A stretch of DNA of 64,000 bases. It comes from Sparassis latifolia. Taxonomy: Eukaryota; Basidiomycota; Agaricomycetes; Polyporales; Sparassidaceae. The stretch is taken from positions 1,736,001 to 1,800,000 of the forward strand of contig CM031563.1 in NCBI GenBank assembly GCA_018466975.1. The letters run 5' to 3'. This document shows positions 1 to 13,310 of the stretch, piece after piece. The notes under the pieces were generated by a model that ran no database searches, was not told where the DNA came from, and worked only from the letters and a program-made list of their open reading frames with translations. Position 1 is the stretch's first letter. Each line of letters opens with the position of its first letter. A program made the position numbers and the translations under genes.

Positions 1-1277
1 ATCAATAGATGCGGCGCCATCTCCTGAGCCCGATGACGAGTCCTCGAGATTGACTACTGGCAGAGGAAGCATGGCATAACGATGTGGAGGGACAGAAACT
101 CAGCTATGCCTTGGTGCATTCATGCACGACGGAGGCCGCGTAAAATCATGGCACCACAAAAAAACATGTCATTGGGAAACTACGGGGCTACAGAGCGAGA
201 GCGGTCAAGACCAGACAAAGCAAATTACCTGTGACATAAGCCTCTATCGGAAAATGGTTGACGACCGTGTTCAAGTGAGGCTGGACAATGAAAAATGAGA
301 CGGAAAAGACCTGAAGGAGTAACATGAATGATGGGTAAACACAAGCATCAGGCGAGACTTTCACCTCATGCTGCTTTTCCATTCATTTGGCCGGCAGGTC
401 GAACGAGGTTGAAATTTCTGTTGCAGGCACAGTGCCGATGCAATCTAGTGAGTGCCGGGAGAAGACATGGTTCTATCTAGCCATTCTAGGAGACGTGACA
501 TGGCATACCCCCCATGGACGAGTGAGCATCATGGTAAGCCTTACAGTAGGGTTATGCAGTCGAAGCTTATACCAACGGCGGGCTCGGAGCCCTGCCTAGC
601 TCCTCAGTCCGTTTCTTTCCGTCATCAATCTTATCTCGTATCTTGGGGGGCGTCAATCGAATCCGAACAATCGACCGTACACTCCGTACACTCCATGCCG
701 TTGTCGCCTCATTGAACGGTTCAGAGAGGCAAATAACAAATTCCCTTACAGCTGGCAAATCAACATTGGAGAGGCCCTCGTTCTGGGGCTGGATTGCTCT
801 GTAATAGCGGGTACAGGCGCGTGTAGCAAGTCCGGGTATCATGTAGAAGGTCCGGGTATATATATTGTGTACGACATTGTACCTGATACCTACATCTCTA
901 GACGCGACGCGCGACACGCCTGACGTGCAGAAAGACGCGTCAAGGTCACGTGAATGTGACAATCCCCCGCCTATACGAATTTCACCAGACGTTCTGTCTG
1001 CGGGCTGTGCAGGTGTTTTTCGCTCTCCGATTGGGGGCCCGCACTGACAGAACGGCTGGTTCCGAGACTAGGCTTTTGTCGAATTTGCCCTGCGTACAGC
1101 CATCTTGATCCCTGAGATTGCACGTCACAATGGATTATCTTCGTCCCCAGTATCATAACTAGTCGTTGGAGGCACTCAGCAAACTTAGCCCATTATACCC
1201 CCTGTGGCATATTCGACGCTCTTCCTCCGAGTCACGACTGTTGTCTGACAGTCTATTCGTGACAACGTTCGAACGAT
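1..1277. other. Gene-poor left edge, possible partial minus-strand gene
   Basis: No complete gene is recognisable here. The first ~110 bases read on the minus strand as an open, protein-like segment (…AMLPLPVVNLEDSSSGSG…), which could be an exon of a gene running off the left edge. A short minus-strand ORF starting at 382 with GT/AG candidates lies upstream of it, but the join cannot be proven. Between 380 and 1277 I see only short overlapping ORFs without family resemblance. Confidence 0.25.
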
Positions 1278-2954
1278 ATGGAGGCGAATAGTGCATTGTC
1301 AAGCTACGATATTCTGCCCCAAATTTTCTGTCATCTATCACCCACGAAGGGCAGGTCCGAATTTGCTGATTCGGTAACTCTGGCGAGCTGCGCTCGAGTG
1401 AGCAAAGCATTTTCGGACAATGCGCTTGACGTCCTTTGGGAGGACTTAGATCATTTGTACCCTCTTCTCCAACTCTTCTCATCGTTCGTACCAGGCGATG
1501 ACTCCCCTCCAGATTCCCTCGACGATGGCGACGAGCCAGAACGAAATTCAGACGTCAGTAAAACCGCCTGTTGGGAGTGCAGTGAGACTGATGTTTGCGT
1601 TTCACCAATGTCAGTCCCTAGTCGGAGACATTACTCCAGAAGAGTGGGCGCGATTCCGACAGTATGCTCGGCGTGTACGCACTCTCAACTACAGCGGAGG
1701 ATCATCACAAGCTGTGCATGACATAACAAGCTACCACCGTACTCATTTTGGTGACGAGGCCCTCCTTCCATCGTTGCACGAATTCTATTGGCAAGCTTCG
1801 TATGCTCTGGACATGAACGTACAGTTCTTGTTTTCACAGTCGCTTCGTCTTGTGTCTATTGTCTTTCTCAATACTTGCAAATTGAGGACCGAGATATCAA
1901 GTTGCAAGAGATTATCGATAGGTTGTCGCAGCGGGCCCCTCTGCTTCAGGAGTTCCGCATTCGGGACCTTGCGCGTCCAATAGCGCTGACACCATTGGTC
2001 ACTCGGTGCAGTCATTTACGCAACCTAGCTGTCATTGGTCCACCCCAAATGCTCCATTACCAGTTTCTCGAAGCAGTGTCCGCACTCGAGTCGTTGGAAG
2101 AGCTCTGGATTCGCTGTGATATGATGCAACGGGTTTCTCCCACTCCTGTAGCACTCTCCACCTTGTCGTATCTGCGACTTGAAGGGAAGCTAGGCAACAT
2201 TGTGGCGTTCTTGGGAGCTCTTGTCGCTCCGAACATCCGTACCCTCAAGCTTACGAACCACGAGCACACGAGTAGCTTCAATGATCATGTTCAGCTCATG
2301 GCGATGGTGCACAAGGTGTGCAGCGCGTCACTACGTCGTATATCCTACCACAGCTATTATTCACAACCCGCATTGGACGGCTCCCACACCTTGCTGCATC
2401 TCTTCCGACCTCTTCTGCAAATTCATGATCTTCAAGATGTAGCTCTCATGTTTCGCGATGGAACGTTGGGATTGTCCGATCGGGATGTTTATGATATAGC
2501 GTCTGCCTGGCAGGAACTTCAGTGCCTTACCTTAAGAACATCCGAAAGCAGATTGGGGCCTCATATTCCCGTAGGCAGTCTTCTTCCAACGTTGGGTGCA
2601 CTCGCCTGCTTTGCACGTTTCTGTCCACAGTTGGTGCAACTCGAACTGCCTTTCATTGCCGATCTTACGCCCTCATCCAACGACGAAATACGCGGGGCTG
2701 TGTCCCATTCCCTACGCAAGCTGGATATCTTCTGCATATGTGATCCAGGAATAAAGGATCCTTCTCAAGTAGCCCAATTCATCGATTCCACATTCCCCAA
2801 CCTCGACCTTCCCAGGTCATTTCAAATGATCGCCAGTTCCTATCGCAGGGTAGGGGAGTTCGAATCCGACGCTCGTCAATCTTTCACGAAGCACAAGGAC
2901 TGGGATGCAGTAGCTCTGTTACTTCAGGAGCTTCAATCTGCCCGAGAGCAGTGA
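1278..2954 (+). CDS. F-box protein with leucine-rich-like C-terminal region
   Basis: A typical basidiomycete F-box protein, presumably a substrate adaptor of an SCF ubiquitin ligase. The N-terminus (ILPQIFCHLSP … LASCARVSKAFSDNALDVLW) is the degenerate F-box helix bundle within the first ~65 residues. The rest carries LRR-like strands such as LRNLAVIG, LEELWIRC and IRTLKLTNH. Exon 1 ends at GAC before an intron of about 60 nt beginning GTCAGTAAA and ending ATGTCAG near 1617; the next exon resumes at GDITPEEWARFRQYARR. A second frame change is needed near 1852-1886. Either a 35-nt GT…AG micro-intron is removed there or one base has been lost. The long final frame runs from about 1887 to the TGA. 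The substrate is unknown. Confidence is high for the family and moderate for the exact exon structure. Confidence 0.75.
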
Positions 2955-4084
2955 TGGATGGGTACCGAGACGGGCGTGCAAGGATGGTGAGTCTTAATAG
3001 CGTTCATGCGATCCTTCATTATCGAGCTCATAAGTTACATAATGCAATTATTCTGAAGAATCCCCTTCACCCTAAGTTGTCATCACAGTCTCACGTATAA
3101 CAGTCCTGTGCATACTGCATATCCCGAGTGCTGTATCAGTGATGAAATGTATGTTTTTGATGTTTGTTTGTGCGTGACTAGCTGCCACTGTTGCCACTGC
3201 AGTTGCTCGTAAGTCATTGACACCTCCTGTGAATCCTGAAGGACGCCTGATCACACGGATGACATGTACATTTTCAGGTTTCCCTACTTGAGCAAGATTG
3301 ACAGCTGGCGAGGCGATACGTTGAGCTGCCAAGCTCAGGTGTCCGAGAGCGATATAAGCGAAATACGCGCCGTCGTGGCTATTGCTTGCATCTGACCGAA
3401 TACCACGTTGTGGCTACAAGTCATCTAACATTCATACACTAGTCTTCTACCCGCCCGTTTCGATACGGAAGCTGTCATCGACAAGTTTCCTGCTCCGATT
3501 GCGGGTCTATGCTGAATAATTGCACGGCCAGCTACCTTCATCGAGCTGTTGTCCTTGAGCTTTCTGCTCACGCATCTGCCAATATCTACTGTACTCGACT
3601 CTGTCGTTAAGCCGCCCAATGTCCACCATTGAGCGCCCATCGTCTTCTGTCCATACTGACATGATTTGCGCATGCAAGGACTGAGAAACAGGCTCTGGAC
3701 ATGTCACCTCATGTCTCACCCCAACATGTATTAGGCCGACATACCCAATATCCACGGTATTTTCTCTTACACTCCTTTCCCTCTGACCCTCACTGGCTCA
3801 GCCCTTGAAGGCATCCTCCTGCAACGCTTTGCGCGTACCGGAATCCACTTTCATTAAATCCTCGTGTCTTCTTTCTGCACCTTCTCTTGGGTTGAACCTT
3901 CTTCGCTCACCGGGCTGCAGGCAGACTGCGCGGTGTCGTGCTCTTGCCTCCTGTCCTTGCTGCGCCTGGCTTCCTTTTTTTGTCCTTGGCCACTTGCACT
4001 CACTCCTTCCTTGTCCCACTCCAGTTCCGAATGACATACCCTTCAATTCTAAGGAAACGTGAGTGCTGGAAATAGTCGAGCTTC
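2955..4084. other. Intergenic region
   Basis: About 1.1 kb between the F-box gene and the 7-TM gene. It contains only short ORFs on both strands with no recognisable domain. Pyrimidine-rich sequence near 3770-4020 directly upstream of the next start codon is consistent with a 5' leader and promoter. Confidence 0.4.
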
Positions 4085-5789
4085 ATGATATTGGCATCTC
4101 ATGGGGTTGAACTCGAAGGCATCACGGCGGAGCAACTTGGGTCAACAGCATTGCCTAACCTTGCGATATGGCTGTTCTTCCAGATCGCTGCCGGGCACAT
4201 CCTACTCCCCCTTCTTGTCGCTACGTACCTTCGCTCGCGCTCTCTTAGACGACGTGCAACTCTCATCAGTCTTTGCTGCTCGTGGATTCTGACCGGCATT
4301 TTTTCATCACTTCTGTGAGCATTTTCCTTGCACACTTTTGTGCCCTTGTAATTATATCCTATGAAGGTTTTATAAAGGCACGCAACTCGGTTCTGAGCCG
4401 TCGAAAGGAATCTGTGTCACGCAGACGGCCCTCCTGGGCAGTGTTCCTCCGATGTGAGCCCATCTGCGATAATTAAGGTGGTCAGTCATTATTGAGCCAT
4501 ACTATGTACCCAAGGACCTCTCTCGCGTTGTTGGTCCTCGTTTACAACGTTGCGTCCCAGTCAAGTGAACGGACACTTGGAGTAGACCCTAATCGAGGTC
4601 GCATTAGAACAGCTGCCGTAGGTTTCTGGCGTTTATGACATCATTTGCCTTGTGCTTTACCTTGCTATAATTTGTTTTCAGTTATGCATCACTCCGTACC
4701 TGACTTTCGCAGTTTTCGTCGCCGTTGGTGCACATGTGCGTAACAATTTCCGTTAAACGAAAGTCATGTCTGAGGATGTTTGTGATATCTCGATGTTTCT
4801 CAGCTTGGGAGTGACCATGAAGATAGGGTGGACAGAGCGCAGCGCTTCTTTTTCTGCTCGGTAGACTGGACACCCTAGTCAGTTCTGTGACGTTCTCCGC
4901 CTCATGCAGTTTCTGATCAATGCTCTCGCGTCATGGCAGCAATAATGCCGCGTTTAGTTTCGCGTTGACGGCTTCTATCCTTGCGGCAGCTCTTCAGTGT
5001 GAGTTTACATTCTGTACATGTTGTCTCAGTGTATTTACTGACAGATGCATGATATTTTCAGCGTGCAATCTCTTCGACCTCTGGCGACGAAAGGATGTAT
5101 TGTCCACAGAACATGAGGCAACTACGGATTTCCAGTTCTCTGTGCGGATCACTGTCTTCACCTGGTATAATCTCCTCTCTGCGATGTTAGTGCTCGTTCC
5201 GGTGCAGTGGCTCCCCCCAAGTCATTTTTGACGTTGACTTTTCTGCAGACTGAACCTAGTATCTCTTCAACACCTGGACACCGCCTTTCCGGACATATTC
5301 TCTGCCTCAGGTAACGGTTATTTCTCCTTTCACGCACACGCGCATCTTCATCAATGAATTCATCGCACAACAGTCGGCATGGCGCTGTTTATTATTTTCG
5401 GCACCGAGCGGGTGAGTGACACCAACATCCGGATGGCTACACCGTATCCCAATTTTAAACTCTTCCGCCAGGACATCATTCGCTCATGGAGATTCTGGCG
5501 CCGCGAATCTGGCAGCACGCGGCCTGAGCAACCAATAAAACCGAACTTGACCCCGACTTCTCCCTCATTCGACTTGGATCTCCTCAAGCGCACCGATAGC
5601 GACGTAAGCGAGAAGGCGCGGCTCGAAGCGCTACACGCGTACTACGCCGCCCGCGTGCGCGGGTTGGGCGTCGATGTCCAGATCATCGCGAAGCCCGAAG
5701 ATGCGTTTCTGGCACAGAGGGACTCCGGCGTAGTTATGCAGGAGGATTACGGGTTGCCAGAGATGTCGTCTCCCATCTGGCGCTTCTAG
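4085..5789 (+). CDS. Seven-transmembrane (GPCR-like) fungal membrane protein
   Basis: A multi-exon integral membrane protein of a family common in Agaricomycetes and not functionally characterised to my knowledge. Exon 1 has one hydrophobic helix (LAIWLFFQIAAGHILLPLLV) and a second (ISLCCSWILTGIFSSLL). Further helices lie in short exons at about 4371-4452 (GTQLGSEPSKGICVTQTALL), 4540-4616 (SLALLVLVYNVA), 4681-4735 (LCITPYLTFAVFVAVGAH), 4970-5000, 5150-5185 and 5378-5410 (GMALFIIFGTE). Introns are short with GT…AG borders, for example 4317-4370. The soluble C-terminal tail of about 110 residues from 5470 is rich in Ser, Thr and Asp and ends in a TAG at 5787-5789. The topology resembles a serpentine receptor, but no G-protein-coupling motif is visible, so a receptor role is only inferred. 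Exon borders around 4860-5000 are the least certain part. Confidence 0.6.
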
Positions 5790-6141
5790 ATAAGTGCGAT
5801 GGTTCCGCAGAACCAGTGTAGCTGTAGAAGAAGGAGAGGCCAGACGTCCGAGGAAAGACGTACTTTCTATGCACATTGCTAATAATACAGGTCGTGTAAA
5901 TCTCAGAACGCTGTAGCGCATTCCGCGTGAGTCGGTAGTGTATCTAATGTTGATCACCTATTATAGTTTTCTGTTCTCGTAGTAAATTTCGAGTAGTCGG
6001 ACTGGAGTTATAGTCAAGCAGAAAATGTAACGATACATACACTCGTTGTGCAATTACACTGTCCTAATCAAAGCATCGGGGTTACAGGAAATGGCCAAAG
6101 AGAGAGCACTGAGGCTGGTTTAGTGCGCGGAAATATGTTGC
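5790..6141. other. Convergent intergenic spacer
   Basis: The 3' ends of the 7-TM gene (plus) and the WD40 gene (minus) face each other across about 350 bp. No gene or repeat is recognised. The sequence is AT-rich around 5950-6050, as expected for two 3' UTRs. Confidence 0.4.
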
Positions 6142-7370
6142 TCATGAACCACTGTTCGGACTGCGCCATACTTTGACCGTGCCATCCGCGCTAGAAGTGA
6201 CGAGTTCGTCGCTATCAATTGGGTGGTGCTCGACCCAAGTGATAACTTTATGATGGACTTTCGGTGGCGGATTCGGTTGCAGAGGAGCCGCCTGGAGACG
6301 GCATCGCTCGGTCATAAGGATATATGCCGTGGAAGGTGAGATTCACCACTTACATCGACCAGATCCCAAGCCCATACCATACCCTTTTCGTCCCCACAAA
6401 TGACACTGGCCTCTCCATGCCCGAAACACGCGCGACACCGGTACGACGTGTTCGTATGGCCCGTGAAATCATTGAGCATCTTGCCTGTCGACATGTCCAT
6501 CAGGCGCACGTGCGAGTCGAGCGTCGTGGCGAGGTACGTCTGGCCGTCCTGTGAGGGGACGACTGCCGCAACTGGGTCTAAACGAAAGGTGAGCGGTGGA
6601 AGTGTTCACATGTAATGACTTCTACGCACTGCCAATGAAGTCGGAGCGCAGCTCGCCCATGCGGAGATCGTAGGTACGGACGTAGCCGTCAACCGACCCG
6701 GTGATAATATACGTGGGGCCCACGTGTAGGGTCTGCACCGCGTCGTGGGCTTCGTCGAGTACTTGGATCGCTTGCCGGTTCTGAGAGCTAGGTTTAGCTG
6801 CCATGAGCGAGAGTGCAAGCGAAAATTTAAGATTGAACTCACCGGAGGTCCCAAAGCTTCACAGTGTTGTCATATGAGCCTGCAATGCACGAATAACTTA
6901 GATGAAAGAACACAGAACTAGAGGATAGTCTACATACCACTGGCAAGAACGCTCGCATCCTCATTGAACTCTACAGTAAAGATCTTGGCCATATGGCCTG
7001 GTATCCGCCGGATAGTCGCGCCCGTCATCACATCCCACAAGAACACAGAACGATCGCCGCCCGACGAGGCGAACTTGCTGTTATCATGCGACCTGAGGGA
7101 AACAAGCTTCAGCATTAGCGTACCGCTACGCATCGCCCCCGCAGTGACCCACACGCTGATTGACAACACCTCGTAGCCATGAGCCGCATACACCTTGATT
7201 TGCGTGCCCAACTCGGGGTTCCAGAGACGGACGGAACGGTCCTGCCCGCCTGTCAGGATATATTTTGCGCTGCCTTTCGCATATCGAACAACATGGACAG
7301 CCCCCTTGTGGTTTTGGAGTGTCGCATGGAGGTTTCGTGCAACAGTAGTTGGGCCGCGGGACGGTGCCAT
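6142..7370 (-). CDS. WD40 protein, WDR83/MORG1-like
   Basis: A compact seven-bladed WD40 protein of about 330 residues. It begins with a short N-terminus and the first blade HKGAVHVVRYAKG…YILTGGQDRSVRLWN. Later blades read FASSGGDRSVFLWD, GHMAKIFTVEFNEDASVLASG, LHVGPTYIITGSVDGYVRTYD, SHVRLMDMSTGKML and, at the end, SADGTVKVWR. This order and the wording of blade 1 match the WDR83 (MAPK organizer 1) family, a scaffold linked to MAPK signalling and found in spliceosome preparations. Five or six short introns interrupt the gene, for example between LSISV and SHDNSKFAS near 7090-7150. The stop codon occupies 6142-6144. The downstream F-box/WD-like gene lies in the same orientation 220 bp away. 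The spliceosomal association is family knowledge, not visible here. Confidence 0.85.
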
Positions 7371-7589
7371 GGTCGAAGTAGCTCAAGTTGTGGCTGAGCA
7401 GTCTCTTCACACCACTTCACATGCACTACCTTCCATAAATGGCAGGTAAATTAGATGCTCCGAAGCGCTTCTCGAGGCCGGCGCCGCAAAAGTTGTACTT
7501 GGAGTGTACATTCTATGTAGACTACAACTTCCACTCGACAATCGTACAGCATGTCTAGCAACGGTGAAGAAAAATAGCAGAAAAAATAA

Positions 7590-9327
7590 TCAGACGTCAA
7601 ACCTCCACACATGCACGCCATCGCCATCAGCACTCAAAATCCGCCTTTCATCAAACACCACGGTACCCTTCACCGTCTTCCTAGCGTCCAGTCGTTTCAG
7701 CCTATCCTCGCTAACCTCAGCCTTGCCAGTACAGACTGCGCTCCCGAACACTTCGGCGCCCGTGCCTCCTTCTAGGTCCCACACCCAGATACTCCCATTC
7801 ACGCCGAGGCTAACACAGCGGCCATCCGCGAGTGCTAGAGCAGATACCGGCCCTATCTGCCCGTGCAGCGTGCGCACGAACGTCAACTTTGGCAGAGCCG
7901 TCGCTGACAATGACGCAGGAAAAGACAGACGGTAGAGTTGCAATGAGCTCGCACTGTGCATGCCCGACGAGGCGTAGGTGGAGGGGCTCGCGGGCAACGA
8001 GGATCCAGTTGTCGCAGATGCAGTCGCTGCGGGGTCCGCCGGGGCGAGGACGACCCACTTTCCGTCGGTCTGCGTGTCTGCTACGCGCGCAACCTTGCGA
8101 CTCCATTGCTCGCGCATCGCCTGAAGCTTAGACTCATCCACCCAACCTTGCGGCACATCAGTCGCGCGCGCTGTTCGTGTGGACGCGACAGTGAGCGATG
8201 TACTTGAGATGATGAGCTCCGTGGCACCGACGCTCCAGTGGGCAGGGAAAACGGGAATCGCGTATGCAAGAACAAGCTTGTAGTCTCCTGATACGAGCGT
8301 GGACAACACGAGGGAACTGGGTGGATATGACGTGAACGACGTAAGCGTCTGCATGTGTGAGACACTGTTCGACGACAGATCGTATAGAGAGAGATGGAAT
8401 GACTGCGAGAGCGTCACGAGTAGAGGGTGATGGTACACCGCTTGGCTGATGGGTGACGTACGAGCACTCCTCGCAGCAGGTACATACGTGAGTAGCCGGG
8501 AGGAGTGCGACGGCGTGCGATGGTCCACGGAGAACAGTGAGAACTCCCCGGTTGACAGGAAGGACAGTAGGCGAATGTGTTGTGTGGAGTGAGGAGGCGA
8601 TTGATCGAGAGCGAGTGCTGTTATTTGCGTTTGAACCGAGGATCTGCAATGCATTGTGTGCGTATGGTGCGTTGGGGCTGTCAGCACGATAGGAGGTGCG
8701 GACGACGTCTGAGACGACGCAAAAATAGTAACATTCCCCGCGAGCAGGATATGTGTCTGTTCCCTCGGAGGCACAGATACTCTCGACAGAGAATGTTGCA
8801 CGTCCGTGTCGAGGGCTTCGACTGAGCAACGACCTGTATTAACTCAGTACCTCGCTCAACGTCGACTATAAAACGGTGAAATTACCTGTGCGCCAGTTAG
8901 AGCTTATCCGAAACATCCACTTCCAGTCTTTCACCTCTTCGGACTTGGCTCTGCCAGGAGAGGGCGCACCTCTCGCCCATCCCCACGGCCGATGAAACCA
9001 CGCACACCGCGGAGTCTCGTCCGGCCGTACTCACCGAGATACAGAGCCTTCCATAGCTATCTCTGCACATTCAACGACGGGCTGTCCCGAGAAGATGCTG
9101 AACGAAAGTACCTGATTGTCTAGCGCGAGCCGTGACCAGTTCCTGTTCGTGGACTGAATGGCACAGAGGTCTGTCCACGAGAGGTAGGAAAAGATCACGA
9201 GCACTATCTCATCATATAGGAGAGCATCGAAGTTCGACCGGGAGGAGTGGTTGGAATGTGATGGTCCCTGAACGTGCTGTCGTTTGGAAGGAGGAAGAGG
9301 TGCTGGAGATAGGGAATGCTTCGACAT
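7590..9327 (-). CDS. F-box protein with WD/beta-propeller-like C-terminus
   Basis: The first exon begins MSKHSLSPAPLPPSKR and carries an F-box (LLYDEIVLVIFSYLSWTDLCAIQSTNRNWSRLALDNQ). A 55-nt intron then joins to LWKALYL, the usual F-box third-helix continuation. Further on comes the family signature DWKWMFRISSNWRTG, an intron ending AATACAG, and a long exon from about 8826 to 7590. The last part has propeller-like strands such as HGQIGPVSALALADGRCVSLGVNGSIWVWDL and ILSADGDGVHVWRFDV. It is probably an SCF adaptor. The ~100 nt between LWKALYL and DWKWMF (about 8910-9050) cannot be read in one frame without an extra intron or a 1-nt change. Proximity to the WDR83-like gene suggests no functional link beyond orientation. 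Confidence 0.75.
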
Positions 9328-9488
9328 CGTTAACCCGAGTTGTGTATACCTCGAGCCAGAGTTTCGCTGGAAATTTAAAAGAATAAGTTCACTGTAGGCA
9401 CTGCCCGTGCCACAACGGCGAGGACGATATGGGCTCTGCGTTCAGCAGCTCAGACCTAACAGGACAGTCGCAAGCTTAACTTGAAGGC

Positions 9489-9893
9489 ATTATTGCCGAT
9501 TTCAGTAGGACTGTCGCGGGGGCAAACACACACAAATTCGCGCCATTCCTACCCCCAACTTTGACCTCTGATATCTCTCGAACGGCTGGGCCGTCTTCCT
9601 TGATTCTTGCACGGTTGGACTCCCCTCATCGATGTGCAGGGCCGGGTAACGAAAAATCTGGCAATTTCCCGCTAGTTCAAGTTCGCACATTTTGGCCCCC
9701 TCCGCCGCTCAGAACTCGATTTGCATGCGATGGAGACGTGGAACGGGGATAGAAATGGCTGGGCTATGTTTGGGTGGGCAGTATGGTGGGCCCCGTATGT
9801 GTTTTCTATGCATTCTTGATGTTTTCTGTTCGCTCTTACCATCCTGCCGCACCACCCCTCACCCGGCTGCACCACCTCCTTACTCTACTCAAT
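9489..9893 (+). repeat. Left arm of fold-back element
   Basis: Reverse-complementary to 10301-10686. It contains about 22 nt near 9850-9875 that are absent from the right arm. Confidence 0.8.
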
Positions 9894-10300
9894 TCTGTTG
9901 ATTGTGATGGTCTGTCATGTTGAGTTAACCTTTCATACATACTATGGGATGTGGTCGACATTTCTGCATGCGTGAGATGCTCAGGCTGAATGGCATCAAT
10001 GTACCTGTCTCTTCGGCTACAAACATCAACCACCTTCCTACTACAACCACTACATTTCCCATGCCACTTGCGAAACCATTGTCTGAAGATTTGCAGTGGG
10101 TGCTGGCATATTCTGCTTGAAGCAAATGTGGCTGGTGAACTGGTTGTGCACAAAAGACAAGCAAGGGTTTGCCGCATCACAGGCAGCCACAACATAGATC
10201 CTGATCACATTCTCACCATGTACACTATCGCATCATGCAGAATGCACCGCTCTGAACATAATTACACCAATAAAACAAGAGTCCCATGATATGTAGCAAT

Positions 10301-10686
10301 TCCAAAGAAGTAGAGAAGGAGGTGGTGCAGGATGGTAAGAGCGAACAGAAAACATCAAGAATGCATAGAAAACACATACGGGGCCCACCATACTACCCAC
10401 CCAAACATAGCCCAGCCATTTCTATCCCCGTTCCATGTCTCCATCACATGCAAATCGAGTTCTGAGCGGCGGAGGGGGCCAAAATGTGCGAACTTGAACT
10501 AGCGGGAAATTGCCAGATTTTTCGTTACCCGGCCCTGCACATCGATGAGGGGAGTCCAACCGTGCAAGAATCAAGGAAGACGGCCCAGCCGTTCGAGAGA
10601 TATCAGAGGTCAAAGTTGGGGGTTAGGAATGGCGCGAATTTGTGTGTGTTTGCCCCCACGACAGTCCTACTGAAATCGGCAATAAT
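10301..10686 (-). repeat. Right arm of fold-back element
   Basis: Reverse complement of the left arm. The outer end GAAATCGGCAATAAT mirrors ATTATTGCCGATTTC at 9489. Confidence 0.8.
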
Positions 10687-10862
10687 ATTCCGAGTCGTTG
10701 GCAGAGATTGGTCATCTCTATCCTTTTTCGGTCATGTGGTCGCGATCATCGGGGACTTCAACGTTCTTAGTCTCTTCAGTCTCTTCAGCTTCTTCGAACA
10801 GCTCTGGCAGCTCACAATTGCAACACTACAACATGCATGGAGATTAATGCTGCATTTCCAAC

Positions 10863-11629
10863 ATGTCCCAACAGCCCGAGACTGCAACTGTGGTTAGATT
10901 ATCGTCCATTACACCGGAACTCGTCGCGCGCAAACTCAGGGTGGCTGGACGGTTCGTCCCATGATAACCCTCAGAAGGCCCCGCTCAACACGCATGTCCA
11001 GGCTATTCGCATATATCGCGGATTCTTCAACTTTGCTCATCGCAGACGGAGAAAATGCCCTTTTCGTGGACGTATCGCTATGTCTGAGTCCTTGGCAGTC
11101 GTACCTGTGGCTGCAGGAGAATAATGGCACCCTATTTGCGCTGGGTTACCTTGAGCAGGTACAGGTGAGCACGCATAATCCTTGCAGTCGCCAACTCTTA
11201 CAACGTATTTATAAGGACCCAATCCCACTTCCGACACTCCCGCACCACGCGCGGCCGACCGCGGTCGACCCATACCTCGTGCTGTCTGCCCTTGTTGTGG
11301 ACCATGTACCAGACCTTGACTTGGAACTCTGGAATAGCGTGGCTGAGCGCACAGAACAGCTTCGACTGAAGGTCGAGCCCAGAGATGGCGGATCAACTGC
11401 AGTCGCCGCGACGCCGGCTTCTACTGGTAATCCGCCGGCGATTCAAAATGTTGATCCATTGCCAGCTTCAAAGCAAATGCCCATGCCAGGTACAAACGAC
11501 TGTCGTCTTCGCGACTTAGAACAGTCTCTCATGATTTTGCAGACTGTTCTAACACACCCTCCGATATCAAACGATTTACTCTCAACACGTCCTTACCGGC
11601 GAAGAAGCAGCAACGGCGCGCTTCTTTAG
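10863..11629 (+). CDS. Ten1-like OB-fold protein (CST telomere complex)
   Basis: A small protein resembling Ten1, the third subunit of the CST complex that binds telomeric single-stranded DNA together with Stn1. Exon 1 encodes a short leader and RLSSITPELVARKLRVAGR. A 50-nt GT…AG intron with an in-frame stop joins to LFAYIADSSTLLIADGENAL, then FVDVSLCLSPW and LFALGYLEQVQ. This is the beta-strand pattern of the fungal Ten1 OB-fold: 'KLRVAGR…y….ll.DG..al.VDvslcl'. A 51-nt in-frame GTGAGC…ATAAG segment near 11165 could be an optional intron. After PTAVDPYLVLSALVVDHVPDLDLELWN there is a ~100-residue low-complexity tail not expected in a minimal Ten1. The start at 10863 is chosen because it gives MSQQPETATVV in the family's usual register. 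Assignment is by motif only. Confidence 0.6.

Positions 11630-13310
<1,681 letters not shown>

Larger units (their letters stand above)
9489..10686. mobile_element. Fold-back (long inverted repeat) element
   Basis: A 1.2-kb element whose two arms are near-perfect reverse complements: about 9489-9893 on the left and about 10301-10686 on the right, around a ~400-nt unique loop. Both outer ends read ATTATTGCCGATTTC. The arms differ by a short deletion in the right arm, where the left arm's CACCCCTCACCCGG segment is missing between CTG repeats, and by scattered substitutions. The flanks offer at most a 2-bp AT duplication. No transposase is visible, so this is a non-autonomous fold-back/MITE-like element or two oppositely inserted copies of a smaller repeat. 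It sits between the F-box/WD-like gene and the Ten1-like gene. Confidence 0.8.

Noticed and set aside
567..962. 131-codon minus-strand frame near the left edge
   Set aside because: No motif, no splice context and no similarity to known families; likely chance.
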